Shown one piece after another: positions 14,728-17,762 of a stretch of DNA of 17,762 nt. Below the pieces are notes generated by a model. That model saw only the letters and a program-made list of their open reading frames with translations. It made no database searches and was not told the origin of the DNA. The stretch is from an uncultured Candidatus Melainabacteria bacterium (GTDB lineage Bacteria > Cyanobacteriota > Vampirovibrionia > LMEP-6097). The stretch lies in contig CALBDR010000350.1 in assembly GCA_937927525.1 (NCBI GenBank), positions 1-17,762 on the forward strand, written 5' to 3'. Numbering within the stretch: the first letter of the stretch is position 1; every line of letters begins with the position of its first letter. The translations under genes were made by a program, and so were the position numbers.

Positions 14728-15134
14728 GAACTTAACTTTTTAATGTCATTCCAGCTAATGAAGTTATAAACCATTTTCTTTTGATGAGTTGCAATTTCAT
14801 AAGATTCTATTAAATCTAAATTGAAACTTGCTTGATTTCTTCTTCGGTTTAAAGGATTAACTTTTAGATCTAAAGTTACTGGACCAAGCTTTTGTTCTGA
14901 AGCAATTTTAACTTTCTGTCTTTTTAGCCTTTTTCTCTTACTTTTAGTATTTTTTTCTTTAATTTTATTCCTGTCTTTTAATTCTATAGACTCTATGGAG
15001 TCATTTTTCTCAGTAGAATTAGGTAAATCAATAAACTTAACACTTGCAAGTTTCTGTCTAAAAGCATATGAAGGATTGATTGATGTCAAAATCAATATTA
15101 ATATAAAAAAAATTGATGGGACTGTAAGTCTCAT
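14658..15134 (-). CDS. Small secreted basic protein of unknown function
   Basis: I recognise no family. From ATG 15134 the protein has 158 residues. A clear signal peptide comes first (MRLTVPSIFFILILILTSINPSYA, about 1-24), then a strongly basic stretch at about 50-75 (DRNKIKEKNTKSKRKRLKRQKVK), then a mixed C-terminal half (NFISWNDIKKLSSYISKDSV). It is probably exported to the periplasm or surface; the basic part could bind wall polymers, which is only a guess. An in-frame GTG at 15149 would add five residues, but the ATG follows a TATATA box by 6 nt. The gene overlaps the end of murI by 70 bp on the opposite strand and lies downstream of the flagellin gene. Confidence 0.6.
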   Translation of the reverse strand: MRLTVPSIFFILILILTSINPSYAFRQKLASVKFIDLPNSTEKNDSIESIELKDRNKIKEKNTKSKRKRLKRQKVKIASEQKLGPVTLDLKVNPLNRRRNQASFNLDLIESYEIATHQKKMVYNFISWNDIKKLSSYISKDSVSSLIATVKDEFKEVE

Positions 15135-15140
15135 AAGAGA

Positions 15141-15146
15141 TATATA
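15141..15146 (-). promoter_or_regulatory. -10-like box before the small secreted-protein gene
   Basis: TATATA on the minus strand is followed by 6 nt and ATG 15134, with no Shine-Dalgarno between. It is weak alone, but matches the pattern at other unit-heading genes here. Confidence 0.3.
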
Positions 15147-15166
15147 CACTTTTCATGTTAGGAAAT

Positions 15167-15201
15167 GGCTAAGAAATAATCGATATTACTAGTTTTTAGC
15201 C
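15167..15201 (-). terminator. Hairpin at the end of the flagellin gene
   Basis: GGCTAA and TTAGCC (15167-15172 and 15196-15201) pair; inside, TAAT-CGAT-ATTA forms a second stem. The structure includes the flagellin stop codon. Only a short T-rich stretch follows on the minus strand, so it is a doubtful intrinsic terminator or a 3'-end structure. Confidence 0.3.
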
Positions 15202-17436
15202 AATACCTGCAAGTAAATCACTTGTTAGACTTGGTGATACTCCACTATGTGTTTCAAAAGCTGTTTCTGGTTCACTAAAAATAAATGTATTTAAATAAGT
15301 TTTTAATTTAGTTGCAGATGCTTCTGACATGTTCGCATCAATATATTTATAAGCTTCATCGATAGTAGTTAAGGAATTTGATAAATCCTCACTACTTTTT
15401 TTATTGCTTGAACTATTAGGGTTTGCTTTAAATTTAACTTTTTTCGCTGCTGCTTCAGCCTCTGCTAATTCTTGATTAGCTATAGCATTTTGCTCTCTAA
15501 GGATTTCTTTTTGTGAGCTGAGAGTTGTAATTTTGCTTTCAAGCTTGTTTGAAGCTGTGCTTACAGTACCTTCGAAAGCGTCAAGTCCATCTAATAATCC
15601 GTCTACTTGAGCCAGTATAGCTTCAGCTTCTTCGGTATTACCATTACTGATACTAGTTAAATCGGTAGCAGCTAAATCTTCAGTTGAGATATTAATTGTT
15701 GGTTGGGCTGTTGTTTCAGTAGGAGCTTCAGTAGGAGCTTCAGGTACTTTTAAGCCGCTGAGGTCGTATTGGAATACTGCACCAGATTCCGTTTTACCTT
15801 CTGAATCTTTTATTGCCCCTATGTAAACCTGGTCTCCATCAAGTTCTATTGATTCAGCAAAACCTTTTGTTTGATTATTTGTGATTTTCGCTAACTCTAT
15901 ACCAGTAACTTTATCAAAGATATAAACAGCTCCAGTGTCTTGTCCTGTATCGTCATCACCAGCAGCTGTTATAGCAATAAAATTATCATTAATTGCTATT
16001 TCACTTCCGAATTCATCACCACTATCAAGAGTTGTTGATGTTGGTGTTAAGCTTCGTATGAATTTACCACTATCATCGAAAAGATGTACAGCACCAGAGG
16101 ATGTAATATTAGCACCTTGGCCTGCTTTATGTTCACCTACGGCTATTACATCAACATAAGCAGCTACGGTATTACCGAATTGATAACCTTGAGCCTCTAA
16201 TTGTGACCTTAGAACCTTAGGAGCAGCATTTAGATCATTCTTATCATAAACATATAAGGCACCTACTTCTGTACCTTTTACAGAACCATTGTCTATATAA
16301 CCTGAGACGATTAATTTATTGTCGGTCATTTCCATTTCGTAACCGAAGGAAATTGAATCAGCTGGTGATTCAATTTCATCTATTAAATCACCATTGTTTG
16401 CATCAAAAATAGAGATGGTAGAACCATTTCCATTAAAGGTACTTACGTATGCTTTACCATCTTTAATAGCAACATCTTTACCAAAATGAGCTTCACCTGA
16501 TATATTATTATTTTTAAGTTCATTAATGAGGGTTTTAGATGTCAGGTCAAAAAGAAAAGCTCTACCATTTCTATCATTATTAACACCATCTATTCTAGAT
16601 GCACCAACAACCATTAAATTTCCATCAATCGCTACTGAACTTCCAAATTGCATATTCTCCCAATCAGTTACACCAAGTCCCTGTAAAGTCAGTCGAGTTT
16701 CAACACCTGTTTTTTTATCATAGATATGAATAGCACCATCTTTATTAGATGTTTCTTCAGATACATCATCATTACTAAATCTATCTGTATCTTCTGCGCC
16801 TACTACAAGATATTGGTCAGAGATTGCAATTTCTTCACCAAATCTATCAAAATTACCTTCAGTATTATTAAGAGTATGTTGAATCTTCTTTACAGCTGTT
16901 AAATTATAAACCACATCAGGGTTATAAGTTAAGTCTAGTGAAACTCCTTCGTCATCACCAGTAGGTATAGTTACATTGAAGTTCCCATCAAATACTTTTT
17001 TACCATTTATCGTTGTATTTTTTGCAACATCGTCTAGGTCTGTGATTAATGCATTTAACTCTGCTTGTTTAGCTTCTTGCTGTTCGGTAGTACCTAATGT
17101 ACCATCGTGAGCACTTTTGACGATATTCTTGATGGCTAAAAGATCTTCTCTTGCCTGAGTGAAGCTATTTGAGACTCCAGCTACTTCATTTAAAGAATCA
17201 GCAAGTGAGTTAATATTATTATTAAGCCTTTTTAGTTCGACATCACTTTGTCTTACTTTCATAACTTGTTGATAATCTGTTTTTACCTTAATCGGACTAT
17301 CAGCACCTTTAACAATGGAGGTGTTAGAGTCGATCATTTTATTAATTTTTCTAGTAGAAGCTGGACTTCTAAGTCTTTCTAACTGTGACTGTAGATTTAC
17401 TTGACCACCTAAAATTCCGCTAAATTCAGCATTCAT
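15196..17436 (-). CDS. Flagellin-like protein with an inserted seven-repeat FG-GAP beta-propeller
   Basis: A 746-residue protein. About 65-152 matches the N-terminal D1 part of flagellin, ending AELNALITDLDDVAKNTTINGKKVFDGN. About 186-562 holds seven repeats of the FG-GAP_2 type (FG-x-x-VAI-x-x-x-x-x-VVGA, then GAxxxYD), with FG at 199, 264, 318, 364, 420 and 476 and a degenerate GF-A at 525. A PEAPTEAPTETTAQPT linker follows. About 602-665 is a helix resembling the flagellin C-terminal D1 helix (EAILAQVDGLLDGLDAFEGTVSTASNKLESKITTL). Residues 1-60 lack the usual flagellin opening, and a 75-residue tail replaces the usual end. It could be a filament protein, a minor surface flagellin or a hook-associated relative. 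GGGGGGAG precedes the ATG. Confidence 0.8.
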   Translation of the reverse strand: MNAEFSGILGGQVNLQSQLERLRSPASTRKINKMIDSNTSIVKGADSPIKVKTDYQQVMKVRQSDVELKRLNNNINSLADSLNEVAGVSNSFTQAREDLLAIKNIVKSAHDGTLGTTEQQEAKQAELNALITDLDDVAKNTTINGKKVFDGNFNVTIPTGDDEGVSLDLTYNPDVVYNLTAVKKIQHTLNNTEGNFDRFGEEIAISDQYLVVGAEDTDRFSNDDVSEETSNKDGAIHIYDKKTGVETRLTLQGLGVTDWENMQFGSSVAIDGNLMVVGASRIDGVNNDRNGRAFLFDLTSKTLINELKNNNISGEAHFGKDVAIKDGKAYVSTFNGNGSTISIFDANNGDLIDEIESPADSISFGYEMEMTDNKLIVSGYIDNGSVKGTEVGALYVYDKNDLNAAPKVLRSQLEAQGYQFGNTVAAYVDVIAVGEHKAGQGANITSSGAVHLFDDSGKFIRSLTPTSTTLDSGDEFGSEIAINDNFIAITAAGDDDTGQDTGAVYIFDKVTGIELAKITNNQTKGFAESIELDGDQVYIGAIKDSEGKTESGAVFQYDLSGLKVPEAPTEAPTETTAQPTINISTEDLAATDLTSISNGNTEEAEAILAQVDGLLDGLDAFEGTVSTASNKLESKITTLSSQKEILREQNAIANQELAEAEAAAKKVKFKANPNSSSNKKSSEDLSNSLTTIDEAYKYIDANMSEASATKLKTYLNTFIFSEPETAFETHSGVSPSLTSDLLAGIG
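15719..15742 (-). repeat. Tandem 12-bp repeat in the flagellin linker
   Basis: GTAGGAGCTTCA occurs twice head to tail on the plus strand. On the coding strand it gives the repeated APTE of the PEAPTEAPTETT linker, a stretch prone to length change. Confidence 0.7.
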
Positions 17437-17442
17437 GGTTTT

Positions 17443-17450
17443 CTCCCCCC
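17443..17450 (-). promoter_or_regulatory. Strong G-rich Shine-Dalgarno of the flagellin gene
   Basis: GGGGGGAG on the minus strand lies 6 nt before ATG 17436. Such a G-run stands out in this AT-rich window and suggests high translation. Confidence 0.75.
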
Positions 17451-17471
17451 TGAAGGTATAATCTGAGTCTT

Positions 17472-17515
17472 CTTATTGTCTTTATTGACATTTTTTAGGT
17501 TAAGATAACAATAAG
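17472..17515 (-). promoter_or_regulatory. Flagellin upstream region with an 8-bp inverted repeat and weak sigma-28-like boxes
   Basis: CTTATTGT (17472-17479) and ACAATAAG (17508-17515) are exact reverse complements, 28 nt apart. On the minus strand TAAA (17497-17494), 13 nt, then GACAATAA (17480-17473) partly resembles a sigma-28 promoter (TAAA, about 15 nt, GCCGATAA), but the spacing is short. No good sigma-70 -10 box is visible on this strand. Confidence 0.25.
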
Positions 17516-17551
17516 CACCCATCAAAATATTAAAGAAATATTAAATGGTTG

Positions 17552-17762
17552 TCATGGTAACATGTCCAATGCAGCAGCTGGAGATATGTTAGCTTGGGCT
17601 TTAAATGTTTTTGATTCATTAATTCGAATGGACGTTTTAATCTTATGGCTTGTTTGGTTTGCTGCAATTGATGCTTGGAATTCAATATTGCTAACAAAAT
17701 TATTTATGGATGTCCTGCAAAACTCAAATTTCAGTGTAGAGGTAGTAAAAGTAAACTTTGAG
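17552..17762 (-). CDS. C-terminal end of an unidentified gene upstream of the flagellin gene
   Basis: The minus strand is open from the right edge to a TGA at 17552-17554, giving the last 69 residues. They are polar and alanine-rich (NNFVSNIEFQASIAANQTSHKIKTSIRINES, then ANISPAAALDMLP at the end). I do not recognise the family. The opposite strand is also open from an ATG at 17562, but its product has an unlikely number of tryptophans, as expected of a shadow. The gene lies 115 nt upstream of the flagellin gene on the same strand, so a motility role is possible but unproven. Confidence 0.55.
   Translation of the reverse strand, partial: SKFTFTTSTLKFEFCRTSINNFVSNIEFQASIAANQTSHKIKTSIRINESKTFKAQANISPAAALDMLP

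Noticed and set aside
17562..17762. Plus-strand open frame at the right edge
   Set aside because: Its product is unusually rich in tryptophan; the opposite frame reads like a real protein, so this is a shadow.
1..17762. CRISPR arrays, tRNA or rRNA genes, insertion sequences
   Set aside because: No regularly spaced repeats, no tRNA or rRNA signatures, no transposase and no terminal repeats with duplications were seen.

Overview
The window is visibly AT-rich (by eye about one third G+C) and comes from a flagellated bacterium with a peptidoglycan wall. The nusA-ylxR-infB-rbfA-truB cluster, a cell-wall amidase with three AMIN-type modules, a RodZ-like protein and a flagellin fit a non-photosynthetic relative of Cyanobacteria (Melainabacteria/Vampirovibrionia type). 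That placement is inference from gene content, not from a search.

Layout. The left edge holds the N-terminus of a UbiD-family decarboxylase (minus strand), divergent from a Bax-inhibitor-1/YccA membrane protein. From about 1.2 to 9.4 kb runs one plus-strand block: nusA, ylxR, infB, rbfA, truB, a RodZ-like protein, a small membrane protein and a CtpA-type S41 protease. Gaps are short and several stops and starts overlap. rimP is not beside nusA. Convergent to this block is a 437-residue soluble protein I do not recognise, then argC on the same strand. Divergent from argC is an AMIN-amidase_3 gene followed by glutamate racemase (murI). murI overlaps a small secreted-protein gene tail to tail. 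The right end holds a large flagellin-like gene and the C-terminal end of an upstream gene, both on the minus strand.

How the genes work together. The translation and RNA block (NusA, YlxR, IF-2, RbfA, TruB) is transcribed into envelope genes (RodZ-like, membrane protein, CtpA). The amidase and MurI form a cell-wall pair. The right end is motility.

Most striking observations: (1) the flagellin-like protein carries a seven-repeat FG-GAP-type beta-propeller between its N- and C-terminal D1-like helices, and both D0 ends are unusual; (2) rbfA seems to start at an ATT codon behind a good Shine-Dalgarno site; (3) several genes heading transcription units have a -10 box, often an extended TGnTAAAAT, 6-11 nt before the start codon and no Shine-Dalgarno, suggesting leaderless mRNAs; (4) a perfect 13-bp inverted repeat encloses two convergent stop codons and gives both proteins an NQETK C-terminus; (5) a possible minus-strand folded RNA with a GGAGG loop lies behind argC.
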